From Streptomyces sp. Tu6071 (GTDB lineage Bacteria > Actinomycetota > Actinomycetes > Streptomycetales > Streptomycetaceae): a stretch of DNA of 64,000 bases. Position numbers and translations under genes: made by a program. The stretch is taken from NCBI RefSeq assembly GCF_000213055.1, contig NZ_CM001165.1, positions 6,813,445 through 6,877,444 of the forward strand. The letters run 5' to 3'. This document shows, piece after piece, positions 23,529-36,052 of the stretch. The notes below the pieces were generated by a model, which saw only the letters and a list, made by a program, of their open reading frames with translations, did no database searches and had not been told where the DNA came from. Position 1 is the stretch's first letter. The number at the start of each line of letters is the position of its first letter.

Positions 23529-24125
23529 TCAGGCGAGGCTGTCGAGCAGTCCGGCGGGGGACGCCGGAGGGGCCAGCCTCCGTTCCAGCACGGGCAGGAA
23601 CTGCGCGGCGCGCAGCGGCAGGTACGCGGTGAAGCCGGGCGGGGCCGGGGCGAGCGGCACCAGGAGGTCCTGCTCGCCGAGCGCGCTCTCCGCGGACATG
23701 TCGGCGACATCGGTGTGCAGCCACAGCATGAGCATGTAGAGGGCGGGGACGGAGAGCAGCCGCGCCTGGTACGGGGTGCTCAGGGCGTCCGCCTCGTGCA
23801 TGGCCCGGTCGGCGGCGTTGACGTAAGGGCCCTCGAAGAAGTGCGAGAAGGTCCACCCGTCCGCCGTCAGCCGCGCCTCACCGACCGCGAGCGGGCGATC
23901 GCCGTTGCGAACGGTGAAGCGCCAGGAGTTCAGGCGGGTGCGCCCCGCCGAGCGGGGGGCGGTGGGGTCCAGGACGTGCACCGGAAGGCCCGGCTCGGCG
24001 ATGAGCGGGCCGCGTGCGGTGCGCAGCGCGGGGGTGGGGGCCTCGTGGACGGCGGTCGGCGATGCCAGGGCGGTGCGGACGCTGCGCAGGCCGGCCGCGG
24101 GGGCAGGCGGAAGGTGCAGGGGCAT
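23529..24125 (-). CDS. hypothetical protein, Streptomyces-type
   Basis: A 198-residue protein I do not recognise by function. It has a Pro/Ala-rich first 60 residues, then a compact domain (SWRFTVRNGDRPLAVGEARL; FSHFFEGPYVNAADRAMHEA; LSVPALYMLMLWLHTDVADM), ending with a region rich in Pro and Leu. There is no signal peptide or clear membrane segment. The ATG at 24125 (MPLHLPPAPAAG) is preferred over the open-frame upstream start because of the GAGAGG upstream and better codon bias from that point on. It is followed by a perfect hairpin terminator. The gene is isolated from its neighbours. Confidence 0.7.
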   Translation of the reverse strand: MPLHLPPAPAAGLRSVRTALASPTAVHEAPTPALRTARGPLIAEPGLPVHVLDPTAPRSAGRTRLNSWRFTVRNGDRPLAVGEARLTADGWTFSHFFEGPYVNAADRAMHEADALSTPYQARLLSVPALYMLMLWLHTDVADMSAESALGEQDLLVPLAPAPPGFTAYLPLRAAQFLPVLERRLAPPASPAGLLDSLA

Positions 24126-24658
24126 GGGCGGGAGCCTCTCTCGTGCGACAGGCTGGTGGAGCGGGCGGTACGACGGCGCTGTCCGCTCGCGTGCCACGGA
24201 GGATGCTCTCGACTCCCGGCGCGCAAGCGCCAACTCTCCACCTCGTGCGCAGAGTTTATACGATGCGTGTTCGCCCGGGGTTTCCGCTAGCTGTCGCGCT
24301 TATTGCGGGCAAGTCACTATCAGGTCTTTTCCGTGAAGGTTTCACCTTTGATTTCCCGGGTACTGCGCCAGTGACCTCGGCATGTGCCCTCGGCGTGGTC
24401 GTCCGGTAGTCGTCGGCGATATTCACCAGGGCCGCCGGGAGATCCGCCGGAAGATCCTGCGGACGGAAAAGATCCGTGAATCCCGGCGCGCGCCTCGCTT
24501 TGCCCGGCCATGCCCTTGGAATGTGCCGTACGGGGGTGGCGGACAGCCTATCCGCAATGAGCCGTCCGCGGGGCGTTACGGATCAGCGGGCCGGGGCATC
24601 ATCCACCGTGGACCTCGTGGCCGGAGCACCCGGCCGCCCATCCTGGAGGGGACGTTCG
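24126..24658. other. 530-base intergenic region without a gene
   Basis: This gap is less GC-rich than its surroundings, especially 24245-24370, and no frame shows Streptomyces codon bias. It presumably holds the divergent promoters of the 24125 and 24659 genes. A short palindrome AAGGT-TTC-ACCTT lies at 24336-24348. I could not fix promoter boxes with confidence. Confidence 0.5.
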
Positions 24659-26152
24659 ATGGGGGAGAAGGTCGTGGCGGGCATATTCGACCTGTCCGAC
24701 CGCCGACGCTACCGGGCGAAGTTGCGGCAGTGTCTGGACGGTCTGGAGCGACTTCTGCGGGAAGGGCGCTTCGACCGCCCCAAGAACCTCATGGGCCTGG
24801 AGATCGAACTCAATCTCGCGGGTCCCGACGGTCTCCCCCGAATGGTCAACGGGGAAGTGCTCGAACGCATCGCGAGCCGGGATTTCCAGACCGAGCTGGG
24901 AATGTTCAACCTTGAGGTCAATATCGCCCCGCACCGCCTCGGCGGCCGGGTCCTCGACCAGCTCGCCGAAGAACTCCGCACGGGTCTCGCCTACGCGCAC
25001 CGGCAGGCCGCGCAGCGGGACGCGGGCGTATTGATGATCGGTATTCTCCCGACGCTCGGACAGGAACACCTGGTGGAGGCGAATTTCTCCGCCGTCGACC
25101 GGTACACCCTGCTCAACGAGCAGATCGTCGCCGCGCGGGGCGAGGACTTCAGCCTCGACATCGAGGGCCCCGAGCACCTCTCCTGCACCACCGGTTCGAT
25201 CATGCCGGAGGCCGCCTGCACCTCCGTGCAGTTGCACCTGCAAGTGACGCCGGAGCGGTTCGCGGGGGTGTGGAACGCGGCCCAGGCGGTGACGGCGGTG
25301 CAGATCGCCGTCGGGGCCAACGCGCCCTTCGTCTTCGGACGCGAGCTGTGGAGCGAGTCGCGCGTGCCGCTCTTCGAGCAGGCCACCGACACCCGCCCGC
25401 CCGAACTCGTCGCGCAGGGCGTGCGACCGCGTACCTGGTTCGGGGAGCGGTGGATCGAGGGGCCGCTCGAACTCTTCGAGGAGAACCTGCGCTACTTCCC
25501 GGCGTTGCTCCCGATCTTCGACGACGAGGACCCGCAGAAGGTCATCGACGGGGGAGGGGTGCCCGGCCTCGGCGAGCTGTGTCTCCACAACGGCACGGTC
25601 TACCGCTGGAACCGGCCCGTCTACGGTGTCGCCGAGGGTACGCCGCACCTGCGCGTCGAGAACCGCGTCCTGCCGGCCGGGCCCACGGTCACCGACGTCG
25701 TCGCCAACGCCGCCTTCTACTACGGACTCGTCCGCACGCTCGCCGTGCAGAGCCGGCCGGTGTGGACGCGCTTGCCCTTCGCCGAGGCGGAGCGCAACTT
25801 CGAGGAGGCGTGCCGGCACGGGATCGACGCGCGGCTGCGCTGGCCCCGGCGCGGGCGCGGGGGGCTCGCCGAGGTGGACGCGGTGACGCTGGTGCGCGAG
25901 GAACTGCTGCCGCTCGCGGCGCAGGGGCTGGACGCCTGGGGGGTCGACCCGGCGGACAGGGACCTGTACCTCGGGGTGATCGAGGAGCGGTGCCGCCGCC
26001 GGGTGAACGGGGCCTCGTGGCAGGTGGCCTCGTACCGGGCGGGGCGGGAGCGGGGCTTGGAGCGGGGGGACGCGCTGGCGGCGATGACGCGGAGGTACGC
26101 GGAGCTGAGCCGGGCGGACGAGCCGGTGCACCTGTGGGGGGTACGGGGCTGA
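24659..26152 (+). CDS. glutamate-cysteine-ligase-like (GCS2 family) protein
   Basis: A 497-residue protein of the carboxylate-amine ligase (GCS2-type) superfamily. Characteristic stretches are MGLEIELNLAGPDGLPRMVN (metal/ATP-binding glutamates), FNLEVNIAPHRLGG, SCTTGSIMPEAACTSVQLHL and VRPRTWFGERWI. Such enzymes join an amino group to the gamma-carboxyl of glutamate using ATP. Actinomycetes make mycothiol rather than glutathione, so the natural substrate is uncertain. I chose the ATG at 24659 with GGAGGGGA just upstream rather than the earlier in-frame ATG at 24476. The gene is monocistronic as far as the spacing shows and converges on the vWA gene. Confidence 0.85.
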   Translation: MGEKVVAGIFDLSDRRRYRAKLRQCLDGLERLLREGRFDRPKNLMGLEIELNLAGPDGLPRMVNGEVLERIASRDFQTELGMFNLEVNIAPHRLGGRVLDQLAEELRTGLAYAHRQAAQRDAGVLMIGILPTLGQEHLVEANFSAVDRYTLLNEQIVAARGEDFSLDIEGPEHLSCTTGSIMPEAACTSVQLHLQVTPERFAGVWNAAQAVTAVQIAVGANAPFVFGRELWSESRVPLFEQATDTRPPELVAQGVRPRTWFGERWIEGPLELFEENLRYFPALLPIFDDEDPQKVIDGGGVPGLGELCLHNGTVYRWNRPVYGVAEGTPHLRVENRVLPAGPTVTDVVANAAFYYGLVRTLAVQSRPVWTRLPFAEAERNFEEACRHGIDARLRWPRRGRGGLAEVDAVTLVREELLPLAAQGLDAWGVDPADRDLYLGVIEERCRRRVNGASWQVASYRAGRERGLERGDALAAMTRRYAELSRADEPVHLWGVRG

Positions 26153-26329
26153 GGGCGCCTTCGCCCGGGGTGGCGGGCCCGGCCGCGTCCCTCTCCCCCA
26201 GCCGTCGGCCGGGGAGCCGCGCCCCGTGCGGGACGTCCACCCGCGGTGGGGCAGGCGAGCCGCCGTTCCGCGTGAGGGAGAACGGTCGGTATCGCGCGGG
26301 CGTGGGGAGGGGGACGGGCGGGGCGGCGG

Positions 26330-28096
26330 TCAGTGCTGTTGCTTGCTCCCGGCCTCCACGATCGCGTTGTTGATGACCTCGTGGATCTGGGCCGGGTCGT
26401 CGACCTTGAAGCCCGAGCCACCGGTGGCCGAGCCGATCGCCTTCACGTCGTCCCCCGCCGCCTCGGGGCCGACGGCGATGGCCACGAGGGGGAGCGGGCG
26501 GGCGGGGTCGGCGAGATCCCTGAGCTTCGTGAGGAGGGCGCCGCGGGTGAGTGAGCCGGGGTCCTCGTTGGTGCCGTCCGTGAGCAGCACGACGGCGTTG
26601 AACTTGTCCGCCGCGTAGCCCTTGCTCGCCTGCTGGTACGCGGCGAGCGTCGTGTCGTACAGGCCCGTCGCGCCGCCGGTCTGCGGCTGGAGCGCCCCGA
26701 AGGCGGCGGTGAGCTTGTCGCGCTGCGTCACGCCCTCGCCCTTGCGGGCGCCGAGCCGGTCGGTGGGGACCAGTTCGCGGTAGTCGCGGTCGCCGTCGAG
26801 CCGGGTCGAGAACTCCCACAGGCCGATGTCGTCCGCCGACGTGAACTGCGCGAGGGCCTGGAGCAGGGACGCCTTGGTGACGTCCATCCGGCTCTGCCCG
26901 CGCCCCGGGACGAGTTCGGCCATCGAGGGCGAGGAGTCCACGACGACGAGCAGCCGCGCGCTCTGCACCGTGATGGTCCACATCCCGCGCGTCTCCTGGA
27001 GGGCCTTCGCCGAGGGCGGCTCGGCGGTGGGCGAGGTGTACGGCTGCGGCGCCCGCGCCCCGGCCGCCTCGGCGACCTCCGCGTCGGCCTCGCCGCCCTC
27101 GGGGCGGAAGCCGTCCGCGCGCAGCAGGCGCTGCCCGTGGCTCTCGTTGAGGAAGGTCATGAAGCGGACGGCGGCCCGGCTCTGCTCCGTGCTGAGTTCG
27201 GTGTTGTCCGGGACGACGTAGGGGTAGTCGAGGGCGGGGGAGCCCCCCTCCGGGTAGAAGAGGTCGAGTTCGCGGTCGCTCTCCTTGTTGCGCGTGTACG
27301 CGCGCTGTTCGGTGAGGATCAGGGCGTCGTTGCGCTTCGGGTTGCCCGCCTCGGCGCCGGAGTCGTCGCGGGCGAGGGTGTCGAGCAACTGCGTGTCGCT
27401 GTCGACGGTGCGCTCGGCGAGGATCTTCGCCGCCGCGGCCACCTGCGCGCTGCCGCCCTCGGCCTTTCCGGCCTGGCCGGCGACTTCGGTGAGGGCGAGC
27501 AGACCCGTGGCGCTGCGCGCGGGGTCGGCGCTGCCGAGCCGCAGGGCGTCCCCCTGCGAACCGGCGGCGGCCAGCTCCGCCCACGAGTACGTCTTCTTCG
27601 GCCAGCCCAGCTTCTTCGCCGCCTTCTCGGTCATCCCGACGGCGACGGGGGTCGAGGCGACGGCGCCGGTCGGGGAGACCCGCGCGGAGTTTCCCCCGGA
27701 GTTCGCCTGGTCGACCCACATGCTCGCGTCGGGTACCCAGGCATGGAAGCCGGGGTCCTTGCCCGCTTTGACGCGCTCGGCGACCTTCGAGGAGTCCTCG
27801 GAGGTGACCCGAACGTCCAGGCAGTTCCCGTCCGACGTGACCTCGTGCTCCTTGGCGTAGTCGGCCGCCGCACGCAGGGCGGGCGCGATGTCGGGGGACG
27901 CGCTGACCTTCAGGCGTATCGCGTCGTCCGCGCAGCTCCCCCCGAGGGGTATCAGGCCGCCGCGCACCGCGATGCCCGTCCCGGCGACGACCGCCACGAC
28001 GAGGATCGTGGCCAGCGCGACCGTTCTGCCCCGGCCGCGGCCCCTCGTGCTGCCGCGGGTGCCGTGGTCCTCCCCGGTCACCTTGTGACGTCCCAT
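26330..28096 (-). CDS. secreted/membrane-anchored protein with solute-binding and von Willebrand A domains
   Basis: The 588-residue protein has a cytoplasmic basic N-terminus and one membrane span at about 25-45 (TVALATILVVAVVAGTGIAV). An extracellular periplasmic-binding-protein-like domain (about 55-360; YPEGGSPALDYPYVV) is followed by a vWA domain at about 400-575 with the MIDAS motif DSSPS and a conserved threonine-glycine LLTDGTN. It is therefore an anchored sensor or adhesion-type protein on the outer face. The same two-domain layout is common in Streptomyces as a substrate-binding and VWA domain protein of unknown role. The ATG at 28096 (MGRHKVTGEDHG) directly precedes the basic segment and follows AAGGG. 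Confidence 0.88.
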   Translation of the reverse strand: MGRHKVTGEDHGTRGSTRGRGRGRTVALATILVVAVVAGTGIAVRGGLIPLGGSCADDAIRLKVSASPDIAPALRAAADYAKEHEVTSDGNCLDVRVTSEDSSKVAERVKAGKDPGFHAWVPDASMWVDQANSGGNSARVSPTGAVASTPVAVGMTEKAAKKLGWPKKTYSWAELAAAGSQGDALRLGSADPARSATGLLALTEVAGQAGKAEGGSAQVAAAAKILAERTVDSDTQLLDTLARDDSGAEAGNPKRNDALILTEQRAYTRNKESDRELDLFYPEGGSPALDYPYVVPDNTELSTEQSRAAVRFMTFLNESHGQRLLRADGFRPEGGEADAEVAEAAGARAPQPYTSPTAEPPSAKALQETRGMWTITVQSARLLVVVDSSPSMAELVPGRGQSRMDVTKASLLQALAQFTSADDIGLWEFSTRLDGDRDYRELVPTDRLGARKGEGVTQRDKLTAAFGALQPQTGGATGLYDTTLAAYQQASKGYAADKFNAVVLLTDGTNEDPGSLTRGALLTKLRDLADPARPLPLVAIAVGPEAAGDDVKAIGSATGGSGFKVDDPAQIHEVINNAIVEAGSKQQH

Positions 28097-28419
28097 ACCG
28101 GTGGTGCCCTTCTTCCTTCTCGCTCTCAGGCGCGGCGGCTGTGGGGAGCCCGCCGACGCCACACGTGCTGTCTCCGTCGTGCGCGTGCTGACTCGTGCGG
28201 TGGAACGGGGGCGGTCGCCCGGCCGCGCGGGACCCCGTGATCCCACAGGGACTCGTGATCCCCTGGAGGCGGCCCGGCGAGGCGCCGGACGGGTCCGCGC
28301 GGCGGTGAGGGTGGAGCGCCGGCGCGAACCTCGGAAGTGCGTGCGAGCCCTGAGGCTCGGTCGGCACCTTAGCCGGGCGATGATGGTGATGAGGCAGGAT
28401 CGGTCAACTGGAGGCAGCT
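28097..28419. other. divergent promoter region, no gene
   Basis: The 323-base gap between divergent genes holds no supported frame. It contains two copies of CGTGATCCC about 18 bases apart (near 28235 and 28253) in GGGACCCCGTGATCCCACAG-type context, possibly an operator. No clear -10/-35 pairs were found. Confidence 0.4.
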
Positions 28420-29220
28420 GTGCCCGTTGAGGAGGGCCTGGTGGCCGGAACTTTTCCCGACGAAGGGCCCGCGAGACGAATTTTCCGTAACGAGACGCTG
28501 CTCGTCCTCGCGCTCTCGCTCGGCGCGAGCGGCGTTTCCGCGCTGATCAGCTTCATCGGTTCGGTGACCCGCCCCGGGGGTCTCAAGGACCAGGCCGCCA
28601 CGATGAACGCCTCGGCCGCGCCGGGCCGTCCGTGGCTTGATCTCGCGTGGCAGCTCTTCGGGATCGCGAGCGCGCTCGTCCCTGTGGCGCTCGTGCTGCA
28701 CCTGCTGACGCGGGAGCGGGCGAGCGGCCGGGATCTCGGCTTCGACCTGCGCAGGCCCTGGAGCGATCTCGGGCGCGGCGCCGTGGTCGCGGCGGTGGTC
28801 GGCAGCGTCGGCATCGCCTTCTACCTCGGGGCGCGCGGCCTCGGCTTCAATCTCACGGTGGTGCCCGAGGCGCTGCCCGCCGTGTGGTGGAAGTACCCGG
28901 TCCTGGTGCTCTCCGCGGTGCAGAACGCGGTGCTCGAAGAAGTCATCGTCGTGGGCTATCTGCTGCGCAGGCTGGGGCAGTTGGGGTGGAGCCCGATGGC
29001 GGCGCTGGTGGCCGGCTCGGTACTGCGCGGCTCCTACCACCTCTACCAGGGCATCGGCGGTTTCTTCGGCAACCTCGCGATGGGCGTGCTCTTCGTGCTT
29101 CTGTACCGCAGGTGGGGGCGGGTGGGGCCGCTCGTCGTCGCGCACTCCTTCCTCGACATCGGCGCCTTCGTCGGCTTCGCGCTGCTCGCGGGCCGGGTGG
29201 ACTGGCTGCCGACGGGCTGA
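28420..29220 (+). CDS. CPBP family intramembrane metalloprotease
   Basis: A 266-residue integral membrane protein with about seven hydrophobic segments and the CPBP/Abi motifs: glutamate pair in NAVLEEVIVVGYLLRRLG, the arginine/histidine motif VLRGSYHLYQGIGGFFGN, and a last-helix histidine in VAHSFLDIGAF. Related proteins process prenylated substrates (CAAX proteases) or confer bacteriocin self-immunity; here the substrate is unknown. The GTG start has GGAGG five bases upstream; a GTG at 28441 is a possible alternative. It converges on argG across a strong terminator. Confidence 0.9.
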   Translation: MPVEEGLVAGTFPDEGPARRIFRNETLLVLALSLGASGVSALISFIGSVTRPGGLKDQAATMNASAAPGRPWLDLAWQLFGIASALVPVALVLHLLTRERASGRDLGFDLRRPWSDLGRGAVVAAVVGSVGIAFYLGARGLGFNLTVVPEALPAVWWKYPVLVLSAVQNAVLEEVIVVGYLLRRLGQLGWSPMAALVAGSVLRGSYHLYQGIGGFFGNLAMGVLFVLLYRRWGRVGPLVVAHSFLDIGAFVGFALLAGRVDWLPTG

Positions 29221-29256
29221 GGGCGGGGAGCGGCGCGGGAAGGGGGAGCGCACGCG

Positions 29257-29291
29257 GGAGGGGCCCGGCGCATGGTGCGCCGGGCCCCTCC
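29257..29291. terminator. bidirectional terminator between CPBP gene and argG
   Basis: GGAGGGGCCCGGCGCA (29257-29272), loop TGG, TGCGCCGGGCCCCTCC (29276-29291): a perfect 16-bp hairpin between two converging genes. Confidence 0.9.
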
Positions 29292-29393
29292 TCGTACGTA
29301 CCGCGGTGGCGGTGAAGGCCGTTCAGCGGTGGCGGCCGTTCAGCCGCTCTCCGCGGTCCGGCCGCCACGCGCGGTGGGATCGCCGCCCGCGGT

Positions 29394-30897
<1,504 letters not shown>

Positions 30898-30924
30898 CCG
30901 ATCCCCGGGGCCGGGACTCCGGGG

Positions 30925-31040
30925 CTCTGCCCCGGTCCCGGCCGACGGAAAGATCGGGGCTCCGCCCCGGGCCCCGCTCCTCAAGCGCCGGAGGGGCTGA
31001 TTTTTCGCACCTCGGTTTCGCAAGCGCCGGGGGGCTGCTT
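30925..31040. repeat. Streptomyces intergenic GC-rich repeat (REP-like)
   Basis: GGGGCTCCGCCCCGGGCCCC followed by CTCCTCAAGCGCCGGAGGGGCTG and a second partial copy CAAGCGCCGGGGGGCTG (from about 31021). The pattern CTCAAACGCCGGAGGGGCTG behind GGGGCTCCGCCCCGG is a well-known dispersed element between genes of many Streptomyces genomes. It also forms hairpins and may end transcription of the uvrA-like gene. Confidence 0.7.
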
Positions 31041-31053
31041 TCCGTACCCGGCG

Positions 31054-33435
<2,382 letters not shown>

Positions 33436-33583
33436 GCGGGAACTCCGTCCGTACGGGGGCGGGGTGGCGCGGGGCCGGTCCTGCCGACCCTACGGGTGGG
33501 CACCGACAAGGCCCGCCCGCGGCTGCGCGCCACCGGCCGCGCGAGCGGGCTCGGCGCGGCCCGGCCCGTACGGCACGGGGGTC

Positions 33584-34507
33584 TCACACGGGCGCGATCA
33601 CGCGGCGCAGCGCGGCGCGTGCCGGAGGGCCCCAGGAGGTCTTGCCGCCGGGGCGGCCGTGCTCCCCGGCGTCGGCGACGTGCAGGGCGCCGACGGAACG
33701 GGCCACGACCCAGCCGCGCGCGCGGCGCAGCAGGGCGGGGTCGGGGGCGTAGGCGTCGAGGAAGGAACCGAGCGCGCCATCGGGCAGGATGCTCCAGGCG
33801 CCCGCGAGGTCGCAGGCGGGATCGCCCGTGCACAGGTCGCCGAAGTCGATCACACCGCTCAGGACGCCGTCCGTCGTGACGACGTTGGCCGGGTGCAGGT
33901 CACCGTGGAGCCACAGGGCGGGCCCGTCCCACTCGGGAGCGGCGAGCGCGTCCTCCCAGACGGCGCGGACGGCGTCGGGCTCGGTGAGCAGGCCCTTCTC
34001 CACGGCCTCGGTGAAGCCGTGCGGCAGCCCGTCGGCGGCGCCCGCGAGCGGGGCGCCGCGCCCGAAGCGCCCGGCGGGCGCTCCGGCGGGGGCGGGGCGG
34101 TGCAGGGCGAGGAGGAAGGCGGCGAGCGCGGTGCTCGTGGCCCGCCCGTCCGTCGCCGGGGCGTGGTCGGCGGGTTCGCCCGGCACCCACGTGGTGAGCA
34201 TCCACGCGTGCGGGAAGCGGGCCGAGGGCTCCCCGATCGCCTGCGGGCGCGGTACGGGCAGCGGCAGCCGGCCGGCGAGCGCGGGCACCCACGCCAACTC
34301 GTCGCGCAGCGGTTCGTCGGCGCGCCGCGTCGCCCAGGGCACCCGGAGCGCCAGTTCCTCGCCCAGGCGCCACACCTGGTAGTCCCAGCCGCGCGCGCCG
34401 AGCCGGATCGGGAGCTCCGCCAGGTGCGGGAAACGCTCGCGCACGAGGTGCCTGAGGAGGCCCTCGGTGATGTCGGGCGGGGCCGTGGCGGTGTCCGGGG
34501 AAGTCAT
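33584..34507 (-). CDS. aminoglycoside phosphotransferase (APH) family protein
   Basis: A 307-residue protein-kinase-fold phosphotransferase. It shows the catalytic loop LWLHGDLHPANVV and the metal-binding aspartate segment GVIDFGDLCTGDPACDLAGA, with an N-lobe WDYQVWRLGEELALRVPWAT. Such proteins phosphorylate hydroxyl groups of small molecules; real antibiotic resistance cannot be assumed. The frame is open upstream to 34993, but homology begins at the ATG at 34507 (MTSPDTATAPPD). A related phosphotransferase gene follows on the same strand 98 bases upstream. Confidence 0.9.
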   Translation of the reverse strand: MTSPDTATAPPDITEGLLRHLVRERFPHLAELPIRLGARGWDYQVWRLGEELALRVPWATRRADEPLRDELAWVPALAGRLPLPVPRPQAIGEPSARFPHAWMLTTWVPGEPADHAPATDGRATSTALAAFLLALHRPAPAGAPAGRFGRGAPLAGAADGLPHGFTEAVEKGLLTEPDAVRAVWEDALAAPEWDGPALWLHGDLHPANVVTTDGVLSGVIDFGDLCTGDPACDLAGAWSILPDGALGSFLDAYAPDPALLRRARGWVVARSVGALHVADAGEHGRPGGKTSWGPPARAALRRVIAPV

Positions 34508-34605
34508 GCCGGTGAGGACGGGCCAGGACCCGGGGACGGTTCCGGCCCGCGGCTCCCCGGCGGGCGACGGCGTAGCCGTGCGACGGGGCGGTGCCGGGGG
34601 CGGAC

Positions 34606-35664
34606 TCAGTACCAGGGGCGGGCTTCCTGCGTGGGCAGGGGCCGCAGCTTCGGCCAGCGGGCGAGCAGGCGGCCGGCCACGGCGGAGCTGAGGCGTCCGA
34701 AGGCGTGCAGGTGGTCGTGGTCGCGCGTCATCCCGGCGACCACATGGAGGCGGTGGACGAGCCGCTCGCGAGCGGAGACCTCGCCCCACGCGAAGTCCTC
34801 GGCGGGTATCCGGGCGAGCTGGTCGGCCGTGCCCCGGTGAGCCCGTTCGACCAGCGCGTCGCCCTGGACGAGCCAGCCGGCGCACGCGTCGGCGAGGTCG
34901 CCGGGCACGTCCGTCCCGGTGAGGTCGCGCCAGGTGGACCGGTAGACGTCCTCGACCTCGGCGAGCGGGGTCCCGGTGACCGACAGGGCGCACCAGCAGG
35001 TGGGGAAACCGATGCGGAAGTAGGCGAGTTCGGTCAGGCCGTTGCCGAGCGAGGCTCGCTCGAAGTCCACGAAGCGGACGCCGTCCGCGGTGCGCAGATC
35101 ATTGCCGGGGCAGGGGTCGCCGTGCAGCAGCGCGTGGTGCGGTGCGGGGTCCAGTCGCTCAAGGAGACCGGCGAGTTCCCCGGGAACGGCGGACGGTACG
35201 GGGACGTCGAGCGCCCTGGCCAGGGCGAGGAAGGACTCCGCGTCGTCGGCCGTGGGGCCCGGGGCGGCCGGGAGTGCTCCGGCGTCGGCGGGGCCCGTCA
35301 GGGCGTGGAGCCGGGCGAGCGACCCGGCGTACCCGGGCATCCAGTCGTCCGTCCGCCCGAGGTCGTCCACGTGGTCGAGGACCAGCACCCGCGCGGACGG
35401 GTCGGTGGCGAGCACGGCGGGCGCCACGGCGGGCCGTGTCGCCCGGCCCGCCAGGCGCAGCCCCGCGACCTCGCGGGCGAAGCGCGTGTCCGCGTCGGCG
35501 CCCCTGTCCCCGCCGTCGGCGATCTGCTTGACGACCACGAGGCGTCCGTCCACCGTGCGCACCCGCCACACGTGCGAGCGCGGACTGCTGTCCAGGAGCT
35601 CGGCCGATCCTGGAGTGCCCACGGTGGACAGCAGCTTCTCGTCGAAGGGGAGTTGGCGTGTCAT
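34606..35664 (-). CDS. phosphotransferase family protein (APH-like)
   Basis: A 352-residue APH-fold protein related to its downstream neighbour. N-lobe: VWRVRTVDGRLVVVKQIADG; catalytic loop: HALLHGDPCPGNDL; metal site: VRFVDFERASLGNGLTELAY. The catalytic aspartate of the HGD motif is present. The substrate is unknown. The start ATG at 35664 (MTRQLPFDEKLL) fits the homology. Together the two genes form a small same-strand kinase pair, but nothing in the sequence says they act together. Confidence 0.88.
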   Translation of the reverse strand: MTRQLPFDEKLLSTVGTPGSAELLDSSPRSHVWRVRTVDGRLVVVKQIADGGDRGADADTRFAREVAGLRLAGRATRPAVAPAVLATDPSARVLVLDHVDDLGRTDDWMPGYAGSLARLHALTGPADAGALPAAPGPTADDAESFLALARALDVPVPSAVPGELAGLLERLDPAPHHALLHGDPCPGNDLRTADGVRFVDFERASLGNGLTELAYFRIGFPTCWCALSVTGTPLAEVEDVYRSTWRDLTGTDVPGDLADACAGWLVQGDALVERAHRGTADQLARIPAEDFAWGEVSARERLVHRLHVVAGMTRDHDHLHAFGRLSSAVAGRLLARWPKLRPLPTQEARPWY

Positions 35665-36052
35665 GCGAGGAGCGTAAGCGGTGGCCGGGGACGACGCGGC
35701 GGGCTGTGCCCCGCCCCGCCGCGGTCACGCCGTTCCTCCCTCGGGAGGGTCCGGCGGCGGCCGTCCTCCCGTCCGTCGGAGTCCGGTGCCGACGGGACCT
35801 TGCCGTCCGTCGGGACCCGGTGCCGACAGGACCTTGCCGGCCGGGAGAGCGCGCCTCCCGGCCGCGCGCGCCGAAAGGAACCGGGCCGCGCGGCCGGTCA
35901 TCGGGCCGCTGGGACGCCTTCTCTCCCCCTCCCTCTCCTTCAAGGGCTTGCCTTCGATGTTGTTGCGATATATCGTTGAGGCATCGCGAACAGATCGCGA
36001 TACGTCTCCGGTGTTCGGGGGCGTGGTGAGACAGAGAGAAGGAGTGAGTGTC
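35665..36052. other. 390-base gap with a 34-base tandem repeat and the padR promoter
   Basis: This divergent gap holds no supported gene. It includes two tandem copies of a 34-base unit (35769-35802 and 35803-35836; 30 of 34 bases equal) beginning CCGTCCGTCGG and ending GGACCTTG. The promoter and operator of the PadR gene follow at its right end. Confidence 0.6.
35948..36001 (+). promoter_or_regulatory. padR promoter with overlapping operator palindromes
   Basis: TTGCCT (35948-35953), 17 bases, TATCGT (35971-35976) makes a plausible promoter. The perfect palindrome CGATATATCG (35966-35975) overlaps the -10 box; ATCGCGA (35983-35989) and the palindrome ATCGCGAT (35994-36001) follow. PadR proteins usually repress their own gene through such TATCG/CGATA sites, so autoregulation is likely. 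Confidence 0.6.
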
